A DNA stretch of 64,000 nucleotides from Aureimonas phyllosphaerae. Its GTDB lineage: Bacteria; Pseudomonadota; Alphaproteobacteria; Rhizobiales; Rhizobiaceae. Shown in pieces: positions 26,812 through 34,253 of the stretch. The stretch is from the NCBI RefSeq assembly GCF_900113065.1, contig NZ_FOOA01000013.1, positions 1 to 64,000 of the forward strand, written 5' to 3'. The first letter of the stretch is position 1; each line of letters starts with the position of its first letter. The translations under genes and the position numbers were made by a program. The notes under the pieces are model-generated. The model was not told the origin of the DNA. It saw only the letters and a list, made by a program, of their open reading frames with translations, and did no database searches.

Positions 26812-27768
26812 TCATGGTTCGGCCGAGAAGGAGCACTGATCGACGGTTTGTCGGATCGTCTGCTGCTTGGTCTTGTCGAGCCGCCCGGAAAGAAGGTCCG
26901 CAAGGAGATCCTGCGTCTTCAGGTTTCCCAGGACGCATCCGCAATAGCGCTGGCAGAAGCCCTCGTCGCGGGTCTGACGACAGGTCTGCCGGCAACTCTG
27001 GTCGAAGGCTGCGGTCTGGTCGGGTGGCGAGATCCACGCGAACGCGGCGACGAGGCCGATCGAGATCGGCTGATGGACGAGATAGAACAGAAGCGAATGC
27101 TGGCCGAGGCGTCCGAGATGGCGAGCCGGTCCGAAGCGCCCATTCAGCCGTCGCAAGCGGGGCCAGACGTCGAAGCGTTCCGCCATTTGGGCCAGCGTGA
27201 TCCCGACCAGCACGGGGGCCAGCCAGGGGATCACCGGCACGAAGTCGTTGGAGATCGGAGGGTGCTCCGACAGCCCGATCCAGGCCAGCCAGCGCGGATC
27301 GGTCACCGGCGTCGAGACGACGAGCGGCAGGGCGACGAGGACGCCGGCGAGCGCGAGGTTCACGGCGAACGGAACGTGGAGCGCCGTAAGGCCGATCACG
27401 CTCGCGACGGCGATCAGGTGGAGGATGCCGAAAAAGACGAAAGAGTCGGGCGTGAACGCGTAGGTCGCGAGCGAAATGACCGCAGCGCCGGCAACGATCT
27501 GCGCCAGGCGCTTTCGAAATGACGGCCAGCGCACCTCGTTGCGATTGGCGAGAAAGAGACTGAGACCGACCAGCACGAGGAAGCTGATCGCGATCGATCG
27601 AGCGAAGATGCGCCAGCCGCCGACCTGCGCATAGCCCGGCGGAAGGTAGCCGAAGAATTCGAGGTCCCAGGTGAAGTGGTAGGCCAGCATGGCGAGGAGC
27701 GCGACCCCGCGCAGGACATCGAGGAGTTCGACGCGCGAGCCGAAGCGGCTGGCTTGGGATGCGATCAT
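26812..27768 (-). CDS. DUF1624 (heparan-alpha-glucosaminide acetyltransferase-like) membrane protein with Cys-rich tail
   Basis: Multi-spanning membrane protein of the DUF1624/acyltransferase group. The 318-aa protein opens with RVELLDVLRGVALLAMLAYHFTWDLEFFG, the family signature, and has about seven hydrophobic segments up to residue 250. It ends with a soluble tail of 64 residues (255-318) containing six Cys (259, 263, 272, 276, 278, 312). Start 27768 has AGAGGA seven bases upstream on this strand; 27795 is an alternative that adds nine residues. It converges with the MerR-type gene, with a 4-base gap, and diverges from the aldo/keto reductase. The acyl substrate is unknown. Confidence 0.85.
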   Translation of the reverse strand: MIASQASRFGSRVELLDVLRGVALLAMLAYHFTWDLEFFGYLPPGYAQVGGWRIFARSIAISFLVLVGLSLFLANRNEVRWPSFRKRLAQIVAGAAVISLATYAFTPDSFVFFGILHLIAVASVIGLTALHVPFAVNLALAGVLVALPLVVSTPVTDPRWLAWIGLSEHPPISNDFVPVIPWLAPVLVGITLAQMAERFDVWPRLRRLNGRFGPARHLGRLGQHSLLFYLVHQPISIGLVAAFAWISPPDQTAAFDQSCRQTCRQTRDEGFCQRYCGCVLGNLKTQDLLADLLSGRLDKTKQQTIRQTVDQCSFSAEP

Positions 27769-27870
27769 AGGCTGGTCCTCTGGTCCTGACGGCATCTCGC
27801 CTATCTGAAAACCCTCTTGATGGCGACCGCCGAGGTCGCCGCAGCAACTGCAGCGGGACGGGCGGATACC

Positions 27871-28701
27871 ATGCACATCATCGAAGCCAACGGCGCCCGC
27901 ATTCCTGCGATCGGGCTCGGCACCTATCGTCTCGAAGGCGAAACCTGCGTCGAAATGGTCGGCAGGGCGATCGACGTCGGCTACCGGCATCTCGACACGG
28001 CGCGCATGTACGGCAACGAAGCCAAGGTCGGCGAGGGCGTTCGCGCCAGTGGCATCGATCGCAACGAGCTCTTCGTCACGACCAAGGTTTGGACCGACGA
28101 TCTCGCGCCGGCGGACTTCAGGCGATCGGCGGAGGCGGCGGTGCGCGCGCTCGATATCGGCGCGGTGGACCTTCTCTTGATCCATTGGCCGAACGCCGCG
28201 ATTCCGCTGGAGGGTACGATCGACGCACTTAACAAGGCGCACGAGGATGGCCTGACCCGGCACATCGGGGTGGCCAATTTCGATTCGGCACTGCTCGATC
28301 GCGCGGCCCAACTCAGTCGGCAACCGCTGGTCTGCAATCAGGTCGAGTATCACCCGCGCCTGTCGCAGGAGAAGGTGCATGCGGCCTGCCAGCGCCTCGG
28401 CATGGCGATGATCGCCTACTCACCGATCGGGCAGGGCAAGGATCTACTGACGGACCCTGCGGTCGCCGACATGGCGAAGCGCTACGGCAAGACGCCGGCG
28501 CAGGTTGTGCTGCGTTGGGAGATCGAGCAACCGATGGTCGGGGCCATTCCCCGCACGTCGAAGCCGGAGCGACTGGCCGAGAACCTTGACGTCTTCGACT
28601 TCGAACTTCAGGACGAAGACCGTCGCCGCCTGCACGACATGTCGCGCGCCCGCCATCGTCTGGTGAACCCGTCCTTTGCGCCGCGCTGGGACAATCGCTG
28701 A
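27871..28701 (+). CDS. Aldo/keto reductase (2,5-diketo-D-gluconate reductase type)
   Basis: NADPH-dependent carbonyl reductase with a TIM-barrel fold. From ATG 27871 the 276-aa protein begins MHIIEANGARIPAIGLGTYR and carries the AKR tetrad: Asp and Tyr in HLDTARMYGNE, Lys in FVTTKVW, and His in LLIHWPN. The cofactor site AIPRTSKPERLAENLDVFDFEL near the C-terminus fits NADPH. The frame is open from 27817 (TTG) and 27820 (ATG), but 27871 gives the usual family N-terminus and length. It diverges from the DUF1624 gene with about 100 bases between starts. Substrate is unknown. Confidence 0.92.
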   Translation: MHIIEANGARIPAIGLGTYRLEGETCVEMVGRAIDVGYRHLDTARMYGNEAKVGEGVRASGIDRNELFVTTKVWTDDLAPADFRRSAEAAVRALDIGAVDLLLIHWPNAAIPLEGTIDALNKAHEDGLTRHIGVANFDSALLDRAAQLSRQPLVCNQVEYHPRLSQEKVHAACQRLGMAMIAYSPIGQGKDLLTDPAVADMAKRYGKTPAQVVLRWEIEQPMVGAIPRTSKPERLAENLDVFDFELQDEDRRRLHDMSRARHRLVNPSFAPRWDNR

Positions 28702-28764
28702 CGCCAGAGCGCCCTTCGCCGTGCGGGGCGCGGCGGCGACCCATGCCACGAGACGATCTGATCC

Positions 28765-29562
28765 ATGTTCTTCGCTGCGTCCAAAATCGTCTGGTTTCTC
28801 GTCCAGCCGCTCGTGATCATTCTCCTGGTCGGGGCGGCCGGCATCCTCGCTCTTCTCCTGAAGATGCCGCGCCTCGGGCTCGGTCTGGTCGGGACGTCGT
28901 TTTTCATCCTGGCGATCGTCAGCCTAACGCCGCTCGGGCTCCTGATGCTGAGCGTCCTCGAGAACCGCTTTCCGAAGCCGCAGCTACCGGAAGACATTGC
29001 CGGCATCGTGGTTCTCGGCGGATCGTTCGATACCCGCATCGGACGCACGAGGGGCGAACTGGAACTCAACGACGCAGCCGACCGCATCACGACGACGATG
29101 GCACTTGCGCGCCAATACCCTCAAGCGCGCGTCGTTTTCAGCGGCGGCGCAGCGGCCATGCTGGAAGAGGACATCACCGAATCGTCGATGGCCGAGAAAC
29201 TGTTTGCGGCGCTAGGCTTGCCACCGCAGCGGCTCGAACTCGAGGACCGCTCGCGGAACACCGTGGAGAATGCGATCTTCACCCGAGAGATTGCCCAACC
29301 GAAGCCAGGAGAAACTTGGCTTCTCGTCACGTCGGCCGCGCACATGCCGCGCTCCGTCGGATGCTTCCGCGTCGCGGGCTTCGACGTGCTGCCTTATCCG
29401 ACCGACTACCAGACGCCGTCCGGGACCTCGCTTTATCGCCCATCCGCGACGACGGTTCGAAACCTCGAGAAGGTGCATTTCGCGATCCGGGAGTATCTCG
29501 GCCTCGCCGTCTACCGGATGACGGGGAAGACCGACGCCCTGTTTCCCGCGCCGCGGGCTTGA
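28765..29562 (+). CDS. DUF218 (YdcF/ElyC-like) membrane protein
   Basis: Inner membrane protein with a DUF218 domain, a group implicated in envelope polysaccharide metabolism (ElyC, SanA). The 265-aa protein has two N-terminal hydrophobic segments (residues about 10-30 and 38-62), then GIVVLGGSFDTR, RVVFSGGAAAM, EDRSRNTVENAIF (the DUF218 ENA motif) and LLVTSAAHMPRSVGCFRVAGFDVLPYPTDY. It follows the aldo/keto reductase after 63 bases and converges with the DUF3253 gene with a three-base gap. Function is unproven. Confidence 0.9.
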   Translation: MFFAASKIVWFLVQPLVIILLVGAAGILALLLKMPRLGLGLVGTSFFILAIVSLTPLGLLMLSVLENRFPKPQLPEDIAGIVVLGGSFDTRIGRTRGELELNDAADRITTTMALARQYPQARVVFSGGAAAMLEEDITESSMAEKLFAALGLPPQRLELEDRSRNTVENAIFTREIAQPKPGETWLLVTSAAHMPRSVGCFRVAGFDVLPYPTDYQTPSGTSLYRPSATTVRNLEKVHFAIREYLGLAVYRMTGKTDALFPAPRA

Positions 29563-29565
29563 GCG

Positions 29566-29838
29566 TCAGGCGCGATCCGGCAGCGACAGACGGTAGATGC
29601 CCTTCAGGTCGGCCGGCGCGACCGGGCGGCCCTTGCGCTTGATGACGACCAGTCCGTCGTCCGAAAGCCCACTCGCTGCCTGGCGTATGGGCTGCATGAG
29701 AAGGCGCCAGCGCTTCTCGTCGGACCCCGCGAGATTGCGGGCGATTTCGGACGGGCAGACGGTCTTGCCCACTCCGCGCTCGTGGACCGCGCGCAGGATT
29801 TCCTCGCGCAGCGCTGACTGGTCGGGGCGGTCGGGCAT
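29566..29838 (-). CDS. DUF3253 small protein
   Basis: Small cytoplasmic protein of unknown function. The 90-aa product reads LREEILRAVHERGVGKTVCPSEIARNL followed by RWRLLMQPIRQAASGLSDDGLVVIKRKGRPV, consistent with a winged helix-turn-helix-like fold in the DUF3253 family. Its start overlaps the stop of the DUF599 gene by one base (TGATG on this strand), so the two are co-translated. It ends three bases from the convergent DUF218 gene. A nucleic acid role is only an inference from the fold. Confidence 0.8.
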   Translation of the reverse strand: MPDRPDQSALREEILRAVHERGVGKTVCPSEIARNLAGSDEKRWRLLMQPIRQAASGLSDDGLVVIKRKGRPVAPADLKGIYRLSLPDRA

Positions 29839-30536
29839 CAGGATTCTCGCAGCGACACGTTGGCATCGGAAAAGAACTGGCGATGCCCGAGGATCAGGAT
29901 CACCAAAATGGTGGTGCCGACCAGCACCAGCGGTCCGACGAACCAGCCGAGATAGGCCAGCCCGAAGAAGATGCCGCGCAGGCCCGCGTTGAAGTGCCGC
30001 GCCGCGATGCGGTTCATCGTGAGGGCACGCCGGACGGCGGCTTCGGCAGCCTCCGGATTGGCGTCCGCTTCCTGCCGCATCGGGATCGCGCCGATCAGGA
30101 TCGAGCAGTAGTTGAAGAGCCGGTAGGACCAGCCGAACTTGAAGAAGGCATAGGCGAAGATGGTGACGAGGCCCAGCAGCTTCGCCTCCACCAGTGCCCG
30201 GTCGAACCGCCCCTCCAGAGGCAGGTCGGTGACGATCAGTGCTATCTGCTCGGCAGAGCCAATCAGCGCGAAGCAGCCGCCGATCGCAAAGATGCAGGCA
30301 GAGGCGAAGAAGCCCGTTCCCTGTTGGAGCCCTGTCATGATCGCCGTGTCGATCATGCGAAGATCGCGCTTCAGGAGGGTCTGCATCCAGACCTCTCGCT
30401 GCCGGTTCATCTGCCGGCTGAGCCCGTGGCGGGCGAAGACCGGAAATTCGATTACGAAGGAATAGGCGACCCAGCCTCCGAGAAAGGCGAGGAAGGCGAT
30501 GAGGTCGGGGAGATCGAAGATGTCGGCGATGCGCAT
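29838..30536 (-). CDS. DUF599 membrane protein
   Basis: Conserved inner membrane protein of unknown function. The 232-aa protein has four hydrophobic segments: near residues 8-28, 75-95, 110-140 and a long C-terminal segment, with GRFDRALVEAKLLGLVTIFAYAFFKFGWSYRLFNYCSILIGAIP and the DUF599-typical RIAARHFNAGLRGIFFGLAYLGWFVGP. Start at 30536 (MRIADIFDLPD) is chosen; a further upstream ATG at 30551 is possible. It heads a two-gene unit with the DUF3253 gene and diverges from the DUF1489 gene across a 110-base gap. Confidence 0.85.
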   Translation of the reverse strand: MRIADIFDLPDLIAFLAFLGGWVAYSFVIEFPVFARHGLSRQMNRQREVWMQTLLKRDLRMIDTAIMTGLQQGTGFFASACIFAIGGCFALIGSAEQIALIVTDLPLEGRFDRALVEAKLLGLVTIFAYAFFKFGWSYRLFNYCSILIGAIPMRQEADANPEAAEAAVRRALTMNRIAARHFNAGLRGIFFGLAYLGWFVGPLVLVGTTILVILILGHRQFFSDANVSLRES

Positions 30537-30646
30537 AGCGGCTCGAAACAACGACGGGACGGGCTTCGACGGTCGGTGCCGCGGCGCCGATCCGTCACAT
30601 CGGCGCTTGCCTTGACGACGCCCGAAGGCGCGAGCAAACAGCGCGC

Positions 30647-31069
30647 ATGCCGCTCCATATGATCAAGCTTTGCGTGGGTGTCGACAGCGTCGAGGATCTC
30701 GAGGCCCATGTGCGCACCCGCCTGTCCGCCGGACCGGGCGCCGAACAGACGCATGTCACCCGCGTGATGCCGAAGCGCGCCGACGAAATGGTCGGCGCCG
30801 GTTCGCTCTTCTGGGTGATCAAGGGACAGGTTCAGGTGCGACAGCCGATCCTGCGCTTCGACGCGATTCGCACCGAGGACGGGATCGAGCGCTGCCGGAT
30901 CGTGCTGAAGTCCGACTTCATCCGCACGTGGCCATTGCCCAAGCGCCCGTTTCAAGGGTGGCGCTACCTGACAGCCGAGGATGCGCCCGCCGATCTCGGC
31001 GACGCGGCGGATCTTGCCGAACTCCCTTCCGCGCTCCGCCGCGAACTGGCCGAACTCGGCCTTCTCTAA
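30647..31069 (+). CDS. DUF1489 family protein
   Basis: Alphaproteobacteria-restricted protein of unknown function. The 140-aa product starts MPLHMIKLCVGVDSVEDLEA and has RMPKRADE-type sequence (VTRVMPKRADEMVGAGSLFWVIKG) and CRIVLKSDFIRTWPLPKRPFQGWRYL, which are typical for the family. An internal ATG at 30659 is also possible (MIKLCVG). No signal peptide or membrane segment. It converges with a short unrecognised minus-strand gene with a three-base gap. Confidence 0.87.
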   Translation: MPLHMIKLCVGVDSVEDLEAHVRTRLSAGPGAEQTHVTRVMPKRADEMVGAGSLFWVIKGQVQVRQPILRFDAIRTEDGIERCRIVLKSDFIRTWPLPKRPFQGWRYLTAEDAPADLGDAADLAELPSALRRELAELGLL

Positions 31070-31072
31070 GTC

Positions 31073-31336
31073 TCAACGGCCGAACGCGATCCGGACGGCC
31101 GGGTTGCCGGATGCCGAGCGCACGACGAGACGCGTGTTGGAGCGCGGCTGCGAGGCCCGCCAGGCACGCGCGCCGTGGCACAGAAGCATACCCACCAGAT
31201 CCTTGGCACGCATCCGCGAGCGGCCATCGCGGTAGTCGGTCAGCCGTGCGGCCGCCTGCTGCAGCGGGTGCAGCCCGATCACGGTCGACTTCTGCTCGGC
31301 GGTCGGCAGGAGGGCGCTTTCGGTTTCGAACGACAT
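31073..31336 (-). CDS. Small hypothetical protein (87 aa)
   Basis: An 87-aa frame starting MSFETESALLPTAEQKSTVI with GAGG (minus strand) five bases ahead of the ATG. It is strongly basic toward the C-terminus (ARAWRASQPRSNTRLVVRSASG) and contains GRSRMRAKDLVGMLLCHGARAW. I do not recognise a domain. The good ribosome binding site and its fit between two other genes argue that it is real. It is the last of the minus-strand set with the DD-carboxypeptidase upstream across about 104 bases on the same strand, or may be independent. Confidence 0.6.
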   Translation of the reverse strand: MSFETESALLPTAEQKSTVIGLHPLQQAAARLTDYRDGRSRMRAKDLVGMLLCHGARAWRASQPRSNTRLVVRSASGNPAVRIAFGR

Positions 31337-31440
31337 GACAACCTCGGTTACGCTCTGAAAACTGCAGGCAAAGGGGGACCGCTCGGAGCCCGGAGGCTCC
31401 GCGTGACGCACGGCGGCTAGGGTGGAGTGGTCGCGGGCGA

Positions 31441-32922
31441 TCAGTTCGCCGCGATGGCGTAGCAGGCGTAGGCCTTGCTTTTCAGCGCGTCGCAGGCAGC
31501 GTTGGCGGCCGCCTTGTCGGCGAAGCCGGAGAAGCGGGCGCGGTAGAGGGTCTGCGAGCCGCTGGCAACGGCCTGCGTGAACGCCTGGGCGCCGATGAGG
31601 GCCGAGCCGGCGCGCTGCTTGGCTTCCGCCAGGATGTCGTAGGCGGTGGCTTCGGCAGGGGTCGCGGCGATCTGGACGACCCAGCCCGATACGGTGTCGC
31701 GGTTGGAGGTCGGCACGACCGTCGCTGCGGAGGCCTGGCTGATGACGTTCGGGATCGACGCGCGGGGCACGGGGGCCGCGGCGAGTGCAGTGGCCACGTT
31801 CGGCGCGGCACGATCGTTGGCCTCGAGCGCTTCCCGGATCGCGTCGCGTCCGACCACTGAGCGGCGCTCGGGCGCCGTGATCGCGTTCATCGCACCGGTG
31901 GCGTTGGAGCCATAGGCCTCGGCGACGCGCTGGTTGATGTTGGACGTGCGGCGTGTCGGCACCGGCACGGCGCTCGGAAGCATCGCTTCCGCGACGGTCT
32001 CGGCATGGGCGGTGACGGCCGGGCCGCGAGCGCTCGGGTTGTAGGCCGCGATCAGGGCCGTCGATGCACGGGTGCTGACCTGCGGGAGGTACTGCTTCAC
32101 CAGCTCGGCCATATGGTCGTCCCGCGAGCGAGCCGTGCGACCGCCCATCACCACGGCGACGAGCTTGCGGTCGCCGCGAACGACGGAGGTAACGAGATTG
32201 AAGCCGGACTTGTTGATGAAGCCGGTCTTGATGCCGTCGACGCCCTCGACGCGGCCGAGGAGCCGGTTGTGGTTGCCGATGGTCTGGCCGCGGAACTTGA
32301 AGCTGCGTGTGCTGAAGTACTTGTAATACTGCGGGAAATGCTCGCGGAGCGCGATGCCGAGCGTCGCCATGTCGCGTGCCGTCGTCATCTGCGCGTCGTT
32401 CGGCAGGCCGTTGGCGTTCTGGAACGTGGTCCGGGACATGCCGAGCTTGCGCGCCTTGGCAGTCATCATCTCGGCAAAACGGCTTTCCGTGCCGCCGAGG
32501 AATTCGCCGATGACGACCGAGGCATCGTTCGCCGAGCGCGTCACGAGACCCATGATGCCTTCCTCGACCGAGAGCGTCGAGCCGGACTTCAATCCGAGCT
32601 TGGAAGGCGGACGGGCTGCCGCGTAGGCCGACACCTTCATCGGCGTCGACAGCGTCGCGCGGCCGCTCTCCAGCGCGTCGAAGAGCATGTAGAGCGTCAT
32701 CATCTTGGTGAGGGAGGCGGGGTAACGGCGGTCGTCCGCGCTGCGCGAGAAGAGCACCTTGCCATTGTTCGCGTCGATCACGATCGCCGAGTAGCGTTCC
32801 GGAGATTCCTGGGCCTGCGCCGGGACGATCGCGAGGACCGCGCCTCCGACGAGGGTGGCCGCCATCAAACAGTGGGACATGCGCTTCGCTGCGGCGGTGA
32901 TCGTCGACATGGACAGCGGCAT
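31441..32922 (-). CDS. D-alanyl-D-alanine carboxypeptidase (DacA/PBP5 type) with C-terminal SPOR domain
   Basis: Periplasmic penicillin-binding protein that trims peptidoglycan side chains. The 493-aa protein has a signal peptide (to about VPAQAQ, residue 38), then S11-peptidase motifs: SLTK at 70-73, SAN at 130-132, KTG at 232-234. A low-complexity linker of about 130 residues leads to a SPOR domain (about 415-490: GWVVQIAATPAEATAYDILAEAKQR ... LYRARFSGFADKAAANAACDALKSKAY), which binds denuded glycan at division sites. Start 32922 is uncertain; 32910 and 32976 are alternatives. It is transcribed away from the phasin gene. Confidence 0.92.
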   Translation of the reverse strand: MPLSMSTITAAAKRMSHCLMAATLVGGAVLAIVPAQAQESPERYSAIVIDANNGKVLFSRSADDRRYPASLTKMMTLYMLFDALESGRATLSTPMKVSAYAAARPPSKLGLKSGSTLSVEEGIMGLVTRSANDASVVIGEFLGGTESRFAEMMTAKARKLGMSRTTFQNANGLPNDAQMTTARDMATLGIALREHFPQYYKYFSTRSFKFRGQTIGNHNRLLGRVEGVDGIKTGFINKSGFNLVTSVVRGDRKLVAVVMGGRTARSRDDHMAELVKQYLPQVSTRASTALIAAYNPSARGPAVTAHAETVAEAMLPSAVPVPTRRTSNINQRVAEAYGSNATGAMNAITAPERRSVVGRDAIREALEANDRAAPNVATALAAAPVPRASIPNVISQASAATVVPTSNRDTVSGWVVQIAATPAEATAYDILAEAKQRAGSALIGAQAFTQAVASGSQTLYRARFSGFADKAAANAACDALKSKAYACYAIAAN

Positions 32923-33246
32923 GGGCGGCACTCTCGTGTTCGTGTGTCGAGATGCTGCCCCCGGTCGCGACGCCAAGCGCCTGTCCAGGTCCTAAAGACT
33001 GTGTCTTCGCGATCTCTTCTTGAGGGAAAGATACGCAGGGCGGTCTTACCAATCCGTTTATGGTTGCCGGAACCTTGTGATCGGTTTGTGGCATTCGCCT
33101 CGAATTGTCGTGATCGACCTCGTCGCCAAACAGTCGGTATCGCGGCGCACCATCCCCTTGCAGGAATTTGTGCAGTGCAATATATGGTAGCCGAAGACGG
33201 TGTTGGACGCTGCCCGCCGTCACCCAACCATGCAAGGGAGAGTTCG
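32923..33246. other. Divergent intergenic region between dacA-type gene and phasin gene
   Basis: 324 bases without a gene, holding the promoters of two divergent genes. On the plus side the phasin promoter at 33158-33186 is clear. The rest has runs such as a region around 33020-33140 that is lower in GC than its surroundings; I could not place the minus-strand promoter with confidence. Confidence 0.6.
33158..33186 (+). promoter_or_regulatory. Phasin promoter with PhaR-like element
   Basis: TTGCAG (33158-33163) and TATATG (33181-33186) are separated by 17 bases. TGCAGTGCA (33171-33179), a TGC-N3-GCA palindrome-like element, lies between them. From memory, PhaR repressors of polyhydroxyalkanoate genes in rhizobia bind TGC-type sites of this shape, so this is a candidate PhaR operator. 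Confidence 0.6.
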
Positions 33247-33618
33247 ATGAACGCATACACCGACGCCAACAAGGTTGGTAAGGACAACATGGACAATGCG
33301 CTCCGCTCCATGTCGGCCATGACCAAGGGCTTCCAGCAGATCGCCGCCGAGGCGACCGAGTACACCAAGAAGTCCTACGAGCAGTCCGCGCAGATGCTGG
33401 AGCGTCTCGCCCAGGTCCGCACGCTCGACAAGGCGATCGAGGTCCAGTCCGAGTACGCCCGTTCGGCCTACGAGGCCTGGGTGTCGCAGGCGACCAAGAT
33501 GGGCGAGATCTACCAGGACATCGCGCGCGAGGCCTATCGCCCGCTCGAGTCTTCGGCCCAGCAGAACCAGCAGTTCGCCCAGAACATGGCGAACCAGGCC
33601 GCCAACCACACGAACTGA
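33247..33618 (+). CDS. Phasin-family protein
   Basis: Surface protein of polyhydroxyalkanoate granules. The 123-aa protein is helical and soluble, with the Phasin_2-type segment SMSAMTKGFQQIAAEATEYTKKSYEQSAQMLERLAQVRTLDKAIEVQSEYARSAYEAWVSQATKM. AGGGAGA precedes ATG 33247. The gene is monocistronic: it has its own promoter with a PhaR-like element and its own terminator at 33663-33692. No PHA synthase gene is in the window. The C-terminal Gln/Asn-rich tail (QQNQQFAQNMANQAANHTN) is probably disordered. Confidence 0.9.
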   Translation: MNAYTDANKVGKDNMDNALRSMSAMTKGFQQIAAEATEYTKKSYEQSAQMLERLAQVRTLDKAIEVQSEYARSAYEAWVSQATKMGEIYQDIAREAYRPLESSAQQNQQFAQNMANQAANHTN

Positions 33619-33662
33619 TCCGGTCTCGCGATCGGGACCGTCCCTTCGGGGATGCATTCTGG

Positions 33663-33692
33663 AAAGGCTCGGCTCTCCGCCGGGCCTTTTTT
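33663..33692 (+). terminator. Intrinsic terminator after phasin gene
   Basis: Stem AAAGGCTCGG (33663-33672) pairs with CCGGGCCTTT (33680-33689) with one T-G pair, loop CTCTCCG, then TTT. Confidence 0.85.
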
Positions 33693-33790
33693 CGTTGCGC
33701 GGCGTCCGGTCGGAGCCGCACTGTCTTGAACGGACCGGCGATTCCGGTTGCGACACCCGGCGCCGCGGCCGGCTTCGGCGGAACGAAATT

Positions 33791-33818
33791 TTGCCGCATC
33801 CTGAGGGCGTCTTAAATT
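33791..33818 (+). promoter_or_regulatory. Possible clpS promoter
   Basis: TTGCCG (33791-33796) and TAAATT (33813-33818) with a 16-base spacer lie 80 bases before the preferred clpS start. Moderate match only. Confidence 0.35.
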
Positions 33819-33897
33819 GTCGATCGGCGCACATACATATCGAGCGATGGCGAACGTGAACTCCTTGAACGAACGGGCGGCTCCGCATGGGGCCCGA

Positions 33898-34245
33898 ATG
33901 ACTGCGACCCGGTCGCAAGGGCCGGACGACGACCGTCCGAACGGGCCCGATCGCGGCACCTCCGTGATCACCCGGACCAAGCCCAAGACCAAGAAGCCGA
34001 GCCTTTACAGGGTCCTGCTTCTGAACGACGATTACACGCCGATGGAGTTCGTCATCCACGTCCTCGAACGCTTCTTCCAGAAGGACCGGGAGGCGGCCAC
34101 GCGCATCATGCTCCACGTGCATCAGCACGGGGTGGGTGAGTGCGGGGTCTACACCTACGAAGTGGCCGAGACGAAGGTGACCCAAGTGATGGATTTCGCA
34201 CGCCAGCACCAGCATCCGCTTCAGTGCGTGATGGAAAAGAATTGA
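33898..34245 (+). CDS. clpS: ATP-dependent Clp protease adapter ClpS
   Basis: Adapter that delivers N-end-rule substrates to ClpAP. From 33898 the protein is 115 aa: a variable N-terminal extension, then [42 protein letters not shown] (NDDYT and MEF form the binding pocket), [47 protein letters not shown]. The ATG at 33847 would add 17 residues, and neither start has a strong ribosome binding site. clpA begins eight bases after the stop, so the two form the usual clpS-clpA unit. Confidence 0.93.
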   Translation: MTATRSQGPDDDRPNGPDRGTSVITRTKPKTKKPSLYRVLLLNDDYTPMEFVIHVLERFFQKDREAATRIMLHVHQHGVGECGVYTYEVAETKVTQVMDFARQHQHPLQCVMEKN

Positions 34246-34253
34246 GGTGAAGC

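Noticed and set aside
31073-33799. 908-codon minus-strand frame
   Set aside because: Most of it is a shadow of the DD-carboxypeptidase in another frame; only the last 87 codons (31073-31336), which have their own ribosome binding site, are kept as a possible gene.
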